Below, piece after piece: positions 1-10,559 of a stretch of 64,000 nucleotides of DNA. The stretch covers positions 186,001-250,000 of the forward strand of contig OX637343.1 of NCBI GenBank assembly GCA_951799405.1. Direction: 5' to 3'. The translations under genes and the position numbers were made by a program. The notes under the pieces are model-generated. The model worked only from the letters and a program-made list of their open reading frames with translations. It searched no databases and had not been told where the DNA came from. Within the stretch, counting starts at the first letter, position 1. Every line of letters starts with the position of its first letter. Source of the DNA: Agapetus fuscipes. Taxonomy: Eukaryota > Arthropoda > Insecta > Trichoptera > Glossosomatidae.

Positions 1-60
1 TGTTTCAACTTACTTACGAAAATGGTCATTAGTTAGAAAGAGAACAAAGCATTTCTAAAC

Positions 61-312
61 TTATCTAATCTAATCTAAATTGCAAAGATATGTTACATTG
101 GAGATTCACATTACATGCATTCTCACAACCAGACACGTACAAGTTCGCGCTTGCACATGCCTCATGTGAACCTACAACATAAAAACCAAATCTCAAATGG
201 ACATACACCCTGCAGCTCTTGCCGTCCTTCGCTGTAACAGGGGTGACATTGGCAGGTGAACCATTTTTACAGCATGGGTGGTCAGCCGCATACCAACCTA
301 TAAGTCAAGGAA
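61..312 (-). repeat. SINE-A copy, full length
   Basis: Reads on the minus strand from TTCCTTGACTTATAGG to a (TTAGAT)n-type tail, the standard SINE-A limits. Belongs to the subfamily with the 'tgtatgtccatttgagatt' middle segment. It has no coding capacity. Possible degenerate pol III A box (TTATAGGTTGG) and B box (GGTTCACTTTG) lie about 30 nt apart near the 5' end, which would fit a tRNA-like head, but this is weak. Confidence 0.8.
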
Positions 313-950
313 CACACAGTTGCATTTCCATATTTACAAAAAACTCGGCAAAACGAACAAAAAAATCTTGAATGTGGGTACCATTGCAAATAATGGCTGC
401 CGATTAGACCGGAAATAGCTAGAGTTGACAGATAACACGCGTTATAAATATTGTGATCGCCAAAATTGGTGTCAATACTTCATATTTTCAAGGTGTATAA
501 TCATATTTTAATTTTATCACTCATTTCATTATAACTATTGTGATATTTAATGCGTCATATTTGTGAATGTTGTCGCCGTACATTGGGGGCACCAATGCAA
601 CGTTTGACAGGAGAGGAACGCAAGTGGGAACAAGTATGTATCAATTCAGTATGTTAGTTTCCGCTCCTCCATGTTATAACTCAACGAGTGGGAATGTGTG
701 TCGGGTAATTTCTCTGTAAGGACCAAGCTTATTTTTTAAGACTCCCGCCCTTTCCCTCGCCCGCGCTTTTATACGACATTTTATGTGAGAATTAATGAAC
801 CCGAGGCTTTTCCTCTCGCAAGTACCGCGCGCAGCCTCTCGCCCAGATGGAAAACAACAAAATGACGTTCCTTGTTAGTGGAAGACGTAAAAAATATCAC
901 TTATTTATTTTTAAGTTCACTGGCAGGACTTACATAATAATAAAAGAAAC
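313..950. other. No gene seen; contains one dispersed repeat
   Basis: Mostly unassigned sequence. Positions about 634-722 match, inverted, 51260-51405 (shared core TAGTTTCCGCTCCTC), so part of it is an otherwise unidentified dispersed repeat. No open frame or splice-flanked exon is recognisable. Confidence 0.5.
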
Positions 951-1388
951 GCAACTAAGCTAAAAAATACACATCTCGTGTAACTTCTTGCCGCGTTATC
1001 TTCGAAGGGTTTCGCATATGGCGAGTAGAACCTTTATATTATTACAGTTAAGGGAGCCGATCTTACGCCAACCACTTCAGTTAAAAAGGAAGTGCCCCGG
1101 GTCCCGAGGAGTCTGGTACTCATTTCTTGTGAAATCTGCGTAAGCCTTGCTGGTATTTTATTTTGGGTATGAAATAAACTTTGAAACGGGAAATCCTTTT
1201 TGACACCCTCGGTGGGATTCGAACCCGAGCTCCCGAGCATGGAATGCAAGCACTCTACCAATTTATGTGATTTTTTCAACCCAGCGAAGAGCATAATTGA
1301 AAATATAAATTGTAATTTTTTGTGCTCCACCGGGATTCGAACCCACGCCCTTCCATTTACGAGTGCAAAACGTTGCCACTAGACTACA
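951..1388 (-). repeat. Composite tSINE (B unit then C head)
   Basis: Positions about 951-1263 are a tSINE-B on the minus strand, including the B-box region GGTTCGAATCCCACCGAGG. It runs directly into a tSINE-C head at 1266-1388 (B box GGTTCGAATCCCGGTGGAGC, then TAGTCTAGTGGCAAC on the minus strand). The C body between the two heads, present in other C-B dimers, is mostly missing, so this is an internally deleted dimer. Confidence 0.7.
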
Positions 1389-1821
1389 AACAACTCAGTT
1401 ATAAAGTATAAAATTTTATCCAAGTGTTTTACGATATTGCATGGAAAATCGAGAGCCCACCAGAGGCGCTGTCTCAGCCTCCATACATTTAACGTTTTGT
1501 TTAACAGTTGTCGAGCGCCTTTGTTAGGATAATTGTGATTGTGATACACTTTATTAATAACGCACGTTCACTTGTCTAAACGTCCCAAGTGGTCGCTCCG
1601 TGTCAGGCGATATTAGACCTTGGCATATGAGTGTTAAGTATTGACATAAGGACGTGAGTCGCGTGCGGCGTTTTGTTCCGAGTGATGTTGAACAATGAAG
1701 CCCTGAGGGAGGTTTCTGTGAGTACAGTTATAGACTCTGTACTGAGAATGGAAATCCCAGTGGCGTAACATTTTAAGCTAATAATGCGTCTCTCAGGTCT
1801 CTCGTAAAGGGTGTGAGTAAT
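1389..1821. other. No gene seen
   Basis: Unassigned sequence with no repeat match elsewhere in the window that I could see and no credible coding frame. Confidence 0.4.
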
Positions 1822-2580
1822 GCAACTAAGCTACACATAAAGTGTAACTCCTTTCCGTGTTCTCCCCAAAGGGGTCGCATGTCGCGATTCAGGAACTGTT
1901 TATTTTTAAGGGTGAAACCTATAAGTATTCCTTGACTTATAGGTTGGTATGAGGCTGACCACCCATACTGTAAAAAATGGTTCACTTTGCCAGTGTCACC
2001 CCTGTTTCAGGGAAGGTCGGCAAAAGTTGTGGGGCTTATGTTCATTTGAGGTTTGAATTTTATTTGTAAGTACACAATCAGCATTTGTAAGCGCGAACTA
2101 CACGTGTTTGTTTGTGGGCATACATCTGAGAGCTTTAAATAAATATATCCTTGCAACTTAGATTATAGATATTTATATAGGGAACTTGGCCATAGTTGAA
2201 GTGAGAATTTCTCAGCTCCCGAGGAAGCAAGTTTTCATTTTTTTTTTAAGGCTGAGTAAGCCTTACCGGAATTTATTTTGGGTTTAAAATTAACACCGAA
2301 GCAGGAAATTATTTCTGAAACCTTTGGTGGGGATTGAACCCTTGTTCTCGGCATGAAATGCAAGTATTCTACCAATTGTCGACAGGGCTTTTCACGAGCT
2401 TAGTCGTCGCTACAAAGCGCCAATTCTCAAGAAGAATCCAGTTGCTGTAAGGCTGGGCTGGATATATGTTATGCACATACTATGCAAAAATAATATTTTT
2501 TTGTGCTCCACCGGGATTCGAACGCACAACCTTCCATTTACAAGTCCGAAGCGTTAACTTCTTCACTACGAAACGGTCAC
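1822..2580 (-). repeat. C-B tSINE dimer split by SINE-A
   Basis: The tSINE-B tail (1822-1912) resumes at about 2170 with the B body, B head (2330-2385) and the C unit (2395-2580, head GGTTCGAATCCCGGTGGAGC region on the minus strand). A plus-strand SINE-A lies between. Flanks of the insertion are similar (TTTATTTTTAAGGG left, TTTATATAGGG right), consistent with a decayed target-site duplication. Confidence 0.7.
1928..2169 (+). repeat. SINE-A inside tSINE dimer
   Basis: Complete from TTCCTTGACTTATAGG to CAACTTAGATTATAGAT. Subfamily with 'aagtacacaatcagcatttgtaag'. It interrupts a tSINE-B at the same B position (after tttatttttac-ggg) as the SINE-A at 26768. Confidence 0.8.
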
Positions 2581-2584
2581 CAAA

Positions 2585-2716
2585 GGTTGCCCAGTTTATG
2601 TTCATGTAAGTTTTGGTTTATTTTGTATGTATGACTTAGGTGTGCCTGCTTGTCGATGCATGCATTAAATATGAGTCTTAAATGTAGATATATCTTTGCA
2701 GCTTAGATTCTAGATG
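2585..2716 (+). repeat. SINE-A, 5'-truncated
   Basis: Only the 3' half is present, ending GCAGCTTAGATTCTAGAT. Confidence 0.65.
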
Positions 2717-2886
2717 ACTTCTCGAGGCGGGGATATTAGAGCTGTTGATTTAAGCTGCTAAAATTAAGCTGATAACTTCCATCTGGAGGTTAGGAAGCCA
2801 ATAATGGCCCCGTACTCCTGATAGTAACTATACTAGTCACTCAAGCTTACAACACAACTTCCAAACGCTGAGCAAAAATATTATAA

Positions 2887-3125
2887 GGGCCTGTTGCACC
2901 AGCCTCCAATCAATATTTGATTGACACATCAAAATTTATTGCCTAATTCTGGTAAGGACCTCGGTTAAATATTTCTCGCAAGTGGATAATAATATTATAG
3001 AATTTGAACAGGAAAGAGCATGTACATTAGCTGATTTACGTATATGCAACTAAATTCTTAATTTGATGGGAGAAATCACACTTAATTTTGATTTTTGTCT
3101 GATTGGAGTTTGGTGCAACAGGCTC
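2887..3125. mobile_element. MITE N, PIF/Harbinger-like
   Basis: Terminal inverted repeats of about 27 bp: GGGCCTGTTGCACCAGCCTC at the left and the complement of GTTTGGTGCAACAGGCTC at the right. The flanks carry a TAA duplication (2884-2886 and 3126-3128), the target size and sequence typical of PIF/Harbinger elements. 239 bp, no ORF, so non-autonomous. Confidence 0.7.
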
Positions 3126-3128
3126 TAA

Positions 3129-3535
3129 GAAACACAAAAATACACACAAATATATAACGAACATGAGTATTTGTGTTTGTCTGTGTTAGTATAGTTATCA
3201 GTTAAGTATTTATTTAGCCACCTGAAGATGCAAACGGATCGTTTGCAAAACCGGTCGTCTAATCCTTTATTATATTGCCCTTCGTCGTCGTCTTTCGTCG
3301 TCAAGTTTCGATTTTCAAAATCAATGCCATCACAGCAGATGAAACACATTCATGATATATGGCAAATTAATTTTTGTATATATGCTGCAATGCTGCGAGC
3401 TTTCGCGTTTGTGTTTAAAAATGTATGAAAACTTCTTTCAATAAATTTGTTTGTTCATATTGAAAATGTATGGAACTATATTGGCATCTAGCGGCAAAAC
3501 GTGAAAGTTTTTTTATATTTTCTTTTATTTCAGGC

Positions 3536-3540
<5 letters not shown>
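3129..3540. other. No gene; contains a degenerate hammerhead-like motif
   Basis: At 3218-3260 (plus) the order CTGAAGA, stem TGCAAAC/GTTTGCA, AAAAC, palindromic CCGG resembles the intact motif at 47424-47465, with the conserved G of GAAAC replaced by A. No matching second arm is obvious here. The rest is unassigned. Confidence 0.45.

Positions 3541-3577
<37 letters not shown>
3541..3577 (+). repeat. Poly(A) tract, 37 A
   Basis: Uninterrupted run of 37 A, next to the SINE-A cluster. It may be a retroelement tail or an expanded homopolymer; no associated element body is identifiable immediately upstream. Confidence 0.9.
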
Positions 3578-3580
<3 letters not shown>

Positions 3581-3586
3581 ATTTAA

Positions 3587-4692
3587 ATCTGTAATCTAAG
3601 TTGCAAAGATATATAACATTTGAGATTCATATTACATGCATTCTTACACGCAGACATGTATAAGTTCTAATCTAATCTAATCTAATCTAAGCTGCAAGGA
3701 TATATATCATTTAAGATTTATATTAAATGCATTCCCACAAGCAGATATGTATAAGTTCCCGCTTACATATGCTGCATGTGTACTTACAACATAACAGCCC
3801 ATTCCAAATGAACATAAGCCCTGCAACTCTTGCCAACCTTCCCTGAAACAAAGGTGAAATTTGCAAAGTAAACCATTTTTTAAAGTATGGGTGGTCAGCC
3901 TCATACCAACCTATAAGTCAAGAAAATTATTTTGTGTATTTCTTTACATAATCTAAGTTGCAAAGATACATACCATTTAAGATTCATATTAAATGCATTC
4001 CCACACGCAGACAGGTACAAGTTCACGCTTACAAATGCCCAATGTGGACTTGCAAAATAAAAAAACTAATCTCAAATGAACATAAGCCCTGCAACTCTTG
4101 CCGACTTTTCCTCAAACAGAGATAAAATTTGCATGGTGAACCATTGCTTACAGTATGGGTGGTCAGCCACATACTAACCTTTTAGTCAAGGAAATTATTC
4201 TGTTTAGTTCTATAATCTAAGTTGCAAAGATACATACCATTTGAGATTCATATTAAATGCATTCCCACAAGCAGACAGGTATAAGTTCGCGCTTACAAAT
4301 GCCCCATGTGGACTTACAAAATAAAAAACTAATCTCAAATGAACATAAGCCCTGCAACTCTTGCCGACTTTTCCTCAAACAGAGATAAAATTTTCATGGT
4401 AAACCATTCTTACAGTATGGGTGGTCAGCCACATACTAACCTGTAAGTCAAGGAAATTATTTTGTTAAGTTCTATAATCTAAGTTGCAAAGATACATACC
4501 AATCGAGATTCATATTAAATGCATTCCCACAAGCAGACATTTATAAGTTCGCGCTTACACATAATGCATGTTGACTTACAACATAAAAACCCAATCTCAA
4601 ATTAATATAAGCCCTGCAACTCTTGCCAATCATCCCTGAAACACAGCTGAAATCTGCAAAGTGAACCATTTTTTAAACTATGGGTGGTCGAT
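3587..4692 (-). repeat. Tandem cluster of five SINE-A copies
   Basis: Head-to-tail minus-strand copies at about 3587-3670 (5'-truncated), 3671-3923, 3958-4193, 4211-4453 and 4473-4692 (5'-truncated). The last three junctions share the same spacer (aaggaaattatt...gtt..agttctata), so the unit is about 255-260 bp and includes the spacer. That indicates local tandem duplication after insertion rather than independent insertions. Confidence 0.85.
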
Positions 4693-5514
4693 TTTCTTTT
4701 ACAAAGGCTGCATGTTTTTATTTTACATGTTTTCCGAATTTTAACGCGAGGAAACTATGCGTAATATACACATTCACCAAATGTTAAGGGGTTGGGCTGC
4801 GTAGCAGCCAGGGGCAACGCCCCTAGTTATAATATACTCGCCGTAATCGATAATAAAATTGTTTTTATTTTATCTTTTAAGATGAACGATTTCAAAATGA
4901 ATGCCTCTACAATCAATACAATTGAAAATAACTTTCAAGGAAACACAGTTTTTATTTTTAGTGAAATTCCCTAAGCGCGAGTTCGGACCTTCCGTCCATC
5001 CTCAGAGGCTAACTGAGGTAAAAACAAAAGGATGATAGTTAATGATGTTTTTCATAAAAAAAGTATTTGGATTGTAAAAATGACTCTTCATTTTCAATGT
5101 GGTTTACTCTTCACACTGTAATAATAACGAATCAAATTTGTACCTTAGTTTTCTAGGTCGATGAAAAATAATGAAAAATTACGTTTTTTAAGGAGTTCTT
5201 TGTTCACTACGCCCTTGTTTTTCCTAAACAATTGTTCCAGTTGAACAATGAGTTACGTGACTATGGTTTTCCACACAAGTGAAAGATATGCGGCTTATAT
5301 ATCATTAATTAAATCATATAAGTACCTACTATTGCTGTTGTTTTTTTTTAAATAAATTTGTCAAGACGAATGCCATTCACAAACCTCTTTTGTCTGACCA
5401 GGATAATGTTTTTTAACTCGTTTTTTAGGGGTTGGTGGTTCACACAGTGAACGTAAATTGTTTATTAGAACGCTACATAATTAATTTCATAAAAAAAGCA
5501 ATTTGAATTTGTAC
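4693..5514. other. No gene; possible Helitron 3' end
   Basis: Unassigned. Positions 4796-4826 hold two hairpins (GCTGC/GCAGC and GGGGC/GCCCC) ending in CTAG followed by T, as at a Helitron 3' terminus. No TC 5' end or Rep/Hel sequence was found, so this is only a candidate. A 60-codon open frame at 4792-4974 has no recognisable feature. Confidence 0.3.
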
Positions 5515-5655
5515 CACCAGCCCGTAGTTTGGTGGTAACGCTTCGGACTCCTAAATGGTAGGCTATGAGTTCGAATCCCTGTGGAGCGCAAAAACACACC
5601 ATTTTTTTTTCAAATCTGGTCTTCGCTGGATTCCAAATACATATCTTCACAAAAC
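5515..5655 (+). repeat. tSINE-C, truncated
   Basis: tRNA-like head (CCCGTAGTTTGGTGGTAACG, then GAGTTCGAATCCC) followed by the first part of the C body (TCTTCGCTGGATT). It breaks off into a SINE-A fragment. Confidence 0.65.
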
Positions 5656-5683
5656 GTCCAACCAGGCTTCAAAGAAATGCGGC

Positions 5684-5813
5684 AGGAGTCGCAAATTTTA
5701 TGTTCATGTGATATTTGGTTTATTTTTTATGTACACATGCAGCACGTGTAAGCGTAAACTCACATGTGCTTGCTTGGAAGAATTTTATGTCTTTGCAACT
5801 TAGATTATAGATG
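5684..5813 (+). repeat. SINE-A, 5'-truncated
   Basis: 3' half only, ending TTGCAACTTAGATTATAGAT. Confidence 0.65.
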
Positions 5814-6082
5814 GTTTAAACATACTTATTAATAGTAGACTGGCAGCATGTGTTGCTAGAGACGTGACAAAGCACTTTTCATCGTTTATAGAGTATCAGA
5901 TACATCGCACTGTGTATCACCGTGTCACTGTTTTTTCATCCTCTCTGTTTCCCCGAGATTAATGATGTGATCTATCTACATGGGCACCATCAAGATACTC
6001 TTACTATCCTTGTTTGAATTTTGCGCTACTTTTTTAATATTCTCGTTGCAATCTAACAAAATCTGAAACTTAAAAAAAAAAT
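5814..6082. other. Nothing recognised
   Basis: No repeat match or coding signal seen. Confidence 0.4.
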
Positions 6083-6706
6083 GTGATGTATGGAAGCGAG
6101 TCGTGGACGGTAAAAGAAAGAGAAGTAAATAAGGTATGCACCGTAGAAATGGCTCATTTGAGAAATATGACAGGAAAACCACTGAAAGATAGAGTGAGAA
6201 ACGAATGGGTTCTGAATGAATGCGGAGTAAAAGAAAGCGTCAAAGTGAAAGGTTCAAAGAAGTGTGATGCGATGGTTTGGATATATTGAAAGGATGAATG
6301 AAAACCGACACTGCTGGGTCGGGTCACGACCATCGGGAAGGCCTTCCGCCACAAAAAAAAAATAGCATTGCATGAGCGTTCTGTGATACGCTTCCCCGGA
6401 TGGAAGTGTATAAACGGAATGGGTATGAGGTGGATTTTCGCAATGACAAAAAAGTGTATAAAGGGAATGTAATAGCTAAGCGTGGAAGGGGAAGACCTAG
6501 GAAAGAATGGGTTGATCATATAAGTGAGAAACGAATGGAATTTACAGAGTGGAAACAAGAGAAGAGCGTGCATGAAAAGAGTGATGAAACTAGATGAGAT
6601 GAAAGAAGTATGCAAGGACAGAAAAAAGTGGAGACGCATCTTCGGAGGTACCGGCCATCCCTAATGGAACGGCGGCAGGATACAGTAACAGTAACAGTAT
6701 CCCTGG
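6083..6706 (+). pseudogene. LINE-X ORF2 C-terminal fragment
   Basis: Encodes the post-RT end of a non-LTR retrotransposon polyprotein: MYGSESWTVKEREVNKVCT, RNMTGKPLKDRVRNEWVLNE, then (another frame) KRGRGRPRKEWVDHI and KEVCKDRKKWRRI-like residues. The GRGRPRxxWxDxI signature is typical of RTE-like and related LINEs. A ~140-bp insertion (about 6303-6446) and frameshifts break the frame. The 3' end is a short (ACAGTA)n microsatellite, as is common for RTE-type tails. Dead 5'-truncated copy. Confidence 0.7.
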
Positions 6707-7310
6707 GAACGGCTTCCTACACTAATTAAGATTTTGGCGGTTGTACTATTGATACAGTATAACTCAGTAATTATGGAATATCAAATTCATATTAGACTTC
6801 TACAGGCTTCTTACAAAGGAGAACTTCTATTCATGGCTACGCTCTGTGCCCCTAGTATAAAATATAACGTTAAATCCCCTCGATTGCGTAAATTAAAAAA
6901 AAATGTATGAAAACAAAATCACTCTCAAGGAGTGCCGTCGTATATTGCATACTGTTATGTTTCAACGCGAGTTCAATTTTATTAAAACTGCGGTGATTTA
7001 TTTATTTACACAATTTGTTTCAGATACCGAGTCACTTTACACCTGCACAATTCACTTTGACTTCTCCAGCTGCATAGCGTTTTGGTCCTTATTTTATAGT
7101 AAAAATAAAGATCATTCTCGAAACGTGGAAAAGCTACTAGATTTTTCCAGAACATTCTACCTAAAACTCAAGCAATCTCGAACAAATAATTATCCTTATA
7201 AGTAGGTACCTAACATATTTTTATTTCTAGAGATACTTCACAGACCTTTTTTATCAACTCACACAGATAACACACACCACCCAATTACACATTCGTAACA
7301 AAAGTCGATG
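6707..7310. other. No gene recognised
   Basis: A 100-codon open frame at 6903-7205 shows no recognisable domain, and codon quality cannot be judged by eye. No repeat family match was seen. Confidence 0.35.
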
Positions 7311-7549
7311 TTATGGCCGTGGGGGTCAAGTCACTTGTTCGACTAGCGTATTTGGAACAGAATAACGTTGGTTCGAATCACGTCTGGCCCATTTGACTAT
7401 AACTTCGAACCTGGTTCAACAGATGTCATTGCATGCACATGCTTCTTCTTTTACATGAAGGCAATTGGCGAGGAAAAATAGGTTGGTGAATTGCATTTCT
7501 CTTCTCAAATTTATTTTTAAAAAAACTTTGCAACTTAGGTTATAGATTG
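7311..7549 (+). repeat. tSINE-G copy with SINE-A-like tail
   Basis: tRNA-like head with B box GTTGGTTCGAATCACG. The body contains ACCTGGTTCAACAGATG, GCATGCACA and TAGGTTGGTGAATTGCAT. The body recurs at 53713 and 57290. The 3' end reads TTTGCAACTTAGGTTATAGAT, the same terminal sequence as SINE-A, so the two families appear to share a 3' tail. Confidence 0.65.
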
Positions 7550-7879
7550 TACATATTTGTTTTGACAACTGTAAAGCAGAATGCACCCACTAAGTGCTCC
7601 CCGGCATCAGCTGAGTATTGTTTGCTTCATCAGCCATTCAGGCTCCTCGGGGAGACCAGTGGAGGAAGGTAGAAAGCCAGGGAATCCCCTCCATCACAAA
7701 ATACGTCAGAACCAAAATAGCACGACAGCTTCGTGTAATACAGACCCCTGCAAGTCAATTACCTGTGACATTGACCCAAAAAATAATGGAAGGAATTGAG
7801 TTTGTATACTTGCTTATAACTTTATGATTTTACCAAGTTAAATTTAATAAAAGTACGATTATTAATTTGCACAATACAA
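7550..7879. other. Unidentified open frames
   Basis: Overlapping short frames at 7581-7827 with no recognised motif and no splice sites I would trust. May be debris of an unidentified element. Confidence 0.3.
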
Positions 7880-8033
7880 AGTGAACGCAAAAGAAGAAAA
7901 TGTATCAAAAAGGTGATGGATATGAATGAATTGAAAGAGGTATGTAAGGATAGGAAGAAGTGGAGGCAACTCTGCGGAGACTTCGGCCACCCCTAGCAGA
8001 ACAGCGACAGAGTTACAGTTACAGTTACATTTT
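7880..8033 (+). pseudogene. LINE-X 3' end fragment
   Basis: Frame encodes MNELKEVCKDRKKWRQLCG and a stop, the extreme C-terminus of the same LINE family as 6083-6706. It is followed by an (AGTTAC)n tail. This subfamily ends in a hexamer microsatellite and not in SINE-A. Confidence 0.65.
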
Positions 8034-8498
8034 AGATTCGGTTCACATACAGAGTCAAAGAAATTCAATTCACTAACCTACTTTGCATGGCCAAAAACAG
8101 GTATGAACATTTTCAATTAATTTAATAACTCAGTTATTTATAATTACACAAAGACATCTGTTGAATGAGATGTCATTGAGTAATTACATTTGATCCATAG
8201 CTGATCTATGGACTATTGTTATTTCGAATAAAAAAATCACGTTAGGTGGTGGTTGAGCCATGGATTTGCTGTGTGTGAATAGCGTCATTAGGACTTGAAA
8301 TATGTTGTTTTTAAAGACAAGTATCTTGAAAAAAAATTGTGCCCATATGACATTTCCAGAGCATTTGAAAACATGTAAAATAACGCTTTTTCGGATTTCA
8401 ACCATCGAGTCACGTACCATTTTTATACGGCCATTTTAAAAAAACTTTGAGATTTTTTTCCATGTAAAACCTTTGCATATCGAATGTTATAATGTATC
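8034..8498. other. No gene seen
   Basis: Unassigned; no coding or repeat signal. Confidence 0.4.
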
Positions 8499-8553
8499 GG
8501 TAGCTGTAACTCTGTCACCATTTTACTACGGGTGGCCAAAGACTGATTATTGG
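8499..8553 (-). repeat. LINE-X 3' tail, minus strand
   Basis: Minus strand reads TTTGGCCACCCGTAGTAAAA then GTGACAGAGTTACAGCTAC, the 3' terminal sequence of the LINE-X copy at 7880-8033. Confidence 0.5.
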
Positions 8554-8674
8554 CCCCTACTTCTTCCTATCCTGGTGTAACTCGTTTAATTAATTCATAT
8601 CCATCACATTGTTAACATAAATTTTTATTTTCAATCTTTATGTATACTAACCGGTATGTGAATATATGTATAAA

Positions 8675-8940
8675 TGACCGGTCCGTAGTCTAATTTTAAC
8701 GCTTTGGACTCGTAAATGAAAGGTCATGGGCTCGAATCTTAGCGGACCACAAAAAACTACCATTTATATTATATTTTCCAATGTTCTCTTCGGTGGGTTG
8801 ATAAATTCATATACCTATTACCATAGACCGGTCACCAAAGATCCATAAAACCTTACAGAAACTAGGCCTTGTTTGAGAATTGGGACTTTCTACAGCAGCG
8901 ACCAAATTACCAGACGGCTCTTGAGGGGGGATTCACACAA
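8675..8940 (+). repeat. tSINE-C copy
   Basis: Head ACCGGTCCGTAGTCTA with B-box region GGGCTCGAATCTTAGCGGA, body to GACCGGTCACCAAAG, CCTTACAGAAACT and the standalone-C ending (CTCTTGAGG...ATTCACACAAAAAC). Old, diverged copy. Confidence 0.7.
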
Positions 8941-9189
8941 AAACAGCCTTACCAAAATAGTTAGTAGTTATCTGATCGAGCCATTCTTTATCTCTCTTCC
9001 CTATCCTCTTTTGCTTTACATATTTCCTTGGTCAACATATATACACCAAATCATTCTATCAACATCCATTCTTCTCTTGTTTCCCAACCATCTCGTTAGA
9101 TTTTTTGCGTCAATACTTTTAATTTTGTTAATTAATTTATTATAACCTTTGCGCTGCAAAATAATGGCAATTTCAGGGATAAACCACCA
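8941..9189. other. Nothing recognised
   Basis: AT-rich, no repeat match. Confidence 0.4.
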
Positions 9190-9335
9190 CTTTAATCAAT
9201 GAAGTGGTTGGCGTAAGGCCGGCCCACATACTTGCAAAAAATATACCTATATAGTACCTGTATTACACCCTCCACATGGGGTAACGCAGCCAAGAAGTTA
9301 CACTGTATGCGTAGCTAAATAGCGTGTTTTTTTTT
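9190..9335 (+). repeat. tSINE-B tail fragment
   Basis: Contains GAAGTGGTTGGCGTAAGGC, AAGAAGTTACACTGTATG and CGTAGCTAAATAGCG, the 3' third of tSINE-B. Confidence 0.65.
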
Positions 9336-9695
9336 TTAATTACAAACATCAAATACTCTCCCCCGTTGTGAAAAAAACAAGAGGTCATTGTATTATGATA
9401 ATACATATTTTAACAGCATTGATTTTCCAAGTTCGATCCCGCCAGCTGGAGTTCCCCCCAGCTTATTGTTTCGCGAAACCTCACTCATTTGTTTTTCTTT
9501 TAAAAGCTTTAATAAAAGGAAAGCTGTGTTTCGCATGAACAAAATTGTTCCAGTACATACAAGTACTTGTAAAGCAGAAACCGTCCAAGTACATAACAAG
9601 AAGAAATGCCTGTATCTGTAAGTATTGTAAGGATTAATAGAACAACATGGAGATTACACGTTTGGCCTAAATTCTAAGTAATAGTATAATAATAC
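9336..9695. other. No gene recognised
   Basis: Short open frames on both strands (about 9388-9621) without recognisable domains. The local sequence GCTGGGGGGAACTCCAGCTGG on the minus strand forms an inverted repeat. Confidence 0.3.
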
Positions 9696-9911
9696 TGTTA
9701 CGAATTAAGGATTTGAAGTATCCACGCGCGTCTGAAAATGTACCTACGCTAGTGGGTAGAACAATCTGGCTCTAATATGATGGTAGTAGTAAGGCACAAA
9801 GAACGGCGGTCTGGTATGAACGAGAGATCGAATGATCTGGAATATGGAAGAATGATCCCTTTTTAATCTATATATACGGACTGCAAAGGGCACCAGTAGA
9901 TTAGTCGCTCC
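9696..9911 (+). mobile_element. Possible gypsy-like LTR, U3 part
   Basis: Begins TGTTACGAATTAAGG, a start seen in many Gypsy LTRs, and has a TATA-like CTATATATACGG at about 9869 followed by the typical sharp change in composition. Truncated on its right by a SINE-A fragment. No second LTR or internal domain is in the window. Confidence 0.4.
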
Positions 9912-9995
9912 AAGCATTTGTACGTGTCTGCTTGTTAAAATGCATGTAATGTGAATCCTTAATGTTACATATATTTGATACTAAGATTAGATTAG
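9912..9995 (+). repeat. SINE-A 3' end
   Basis: From the TACGTGTCTGCTTG segment to AAGATTAGATTAGAT. Confidence 0.65.
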
Positions 9996-10027
9996 ATCAA
10001 CAACAATAAGAAAGTAAATTAATTTTA

Positions 10028-10400
10028 ATGAAAAATGTTATAGGAAGCGAGTCTCACGTCAGTCTTAGCTCCAACCACTACTCCCGAGCTCGCAGCCATC
10101 CTCTCTTTTACCTCCCATCTACCAAAACAAATGTGATGCAGCATGATGGAATCCACTGTGCAATGAGGATGTTGAATGGAATATCAATAGATATCTTCCA
10201 TGAAACTTTTAAGTCATTTTCCGTTTATCTAGAGGTGTCATCTCTAGGTATATGTAGTTAACTGTGTACATCCGTGTCTTATGTGTACCTATAATGTTGT
10301 TTATTATGTGTATATCATGTATGTGTATTGTCCGTCAAATGTATTGGTTTTGCAACTGTAAATTTGTATGGAAATAAAGAATATTATTATTGTAATAATA
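10028..10400 (+). pseudogene. LINE ORF2 C-terminus and 3'UTR
   Basis: A 77-codon frame (NHYSRARSHPLF...MRMLNGISIDIFHETFKSF) has the shape of a Jockey/CR1-group ORF2 end, where N-x-x-x-R and a 'W/M-N-x-L/I-P' style motif precede F-K-x-x-L. The 3'UTR carries AAATAAAGAATATT and a (TTA)n end near 10390. The family assignment is inference. Confidence 0.5.
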
Positions 10401-10559
10401 TAATTTTCGATGTGAATCGCTCGCTACAAGTTCGTTAACGAGCAGATCGTGTAAAAACACAGAACACATTTTAACAACAGTACTGGGTAATGTAGTACAT
10501 TCACCCCAATATTCTTTCGCTTCAGTTCATACAATAAAATAAAACAGAGGACGGAAAAA

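Noticed and set aside
6154..6639. 161-codon minus-strand frame
   Set aside because: Antisense shadow of the plus-strand LINE-X ORF2 fragment.
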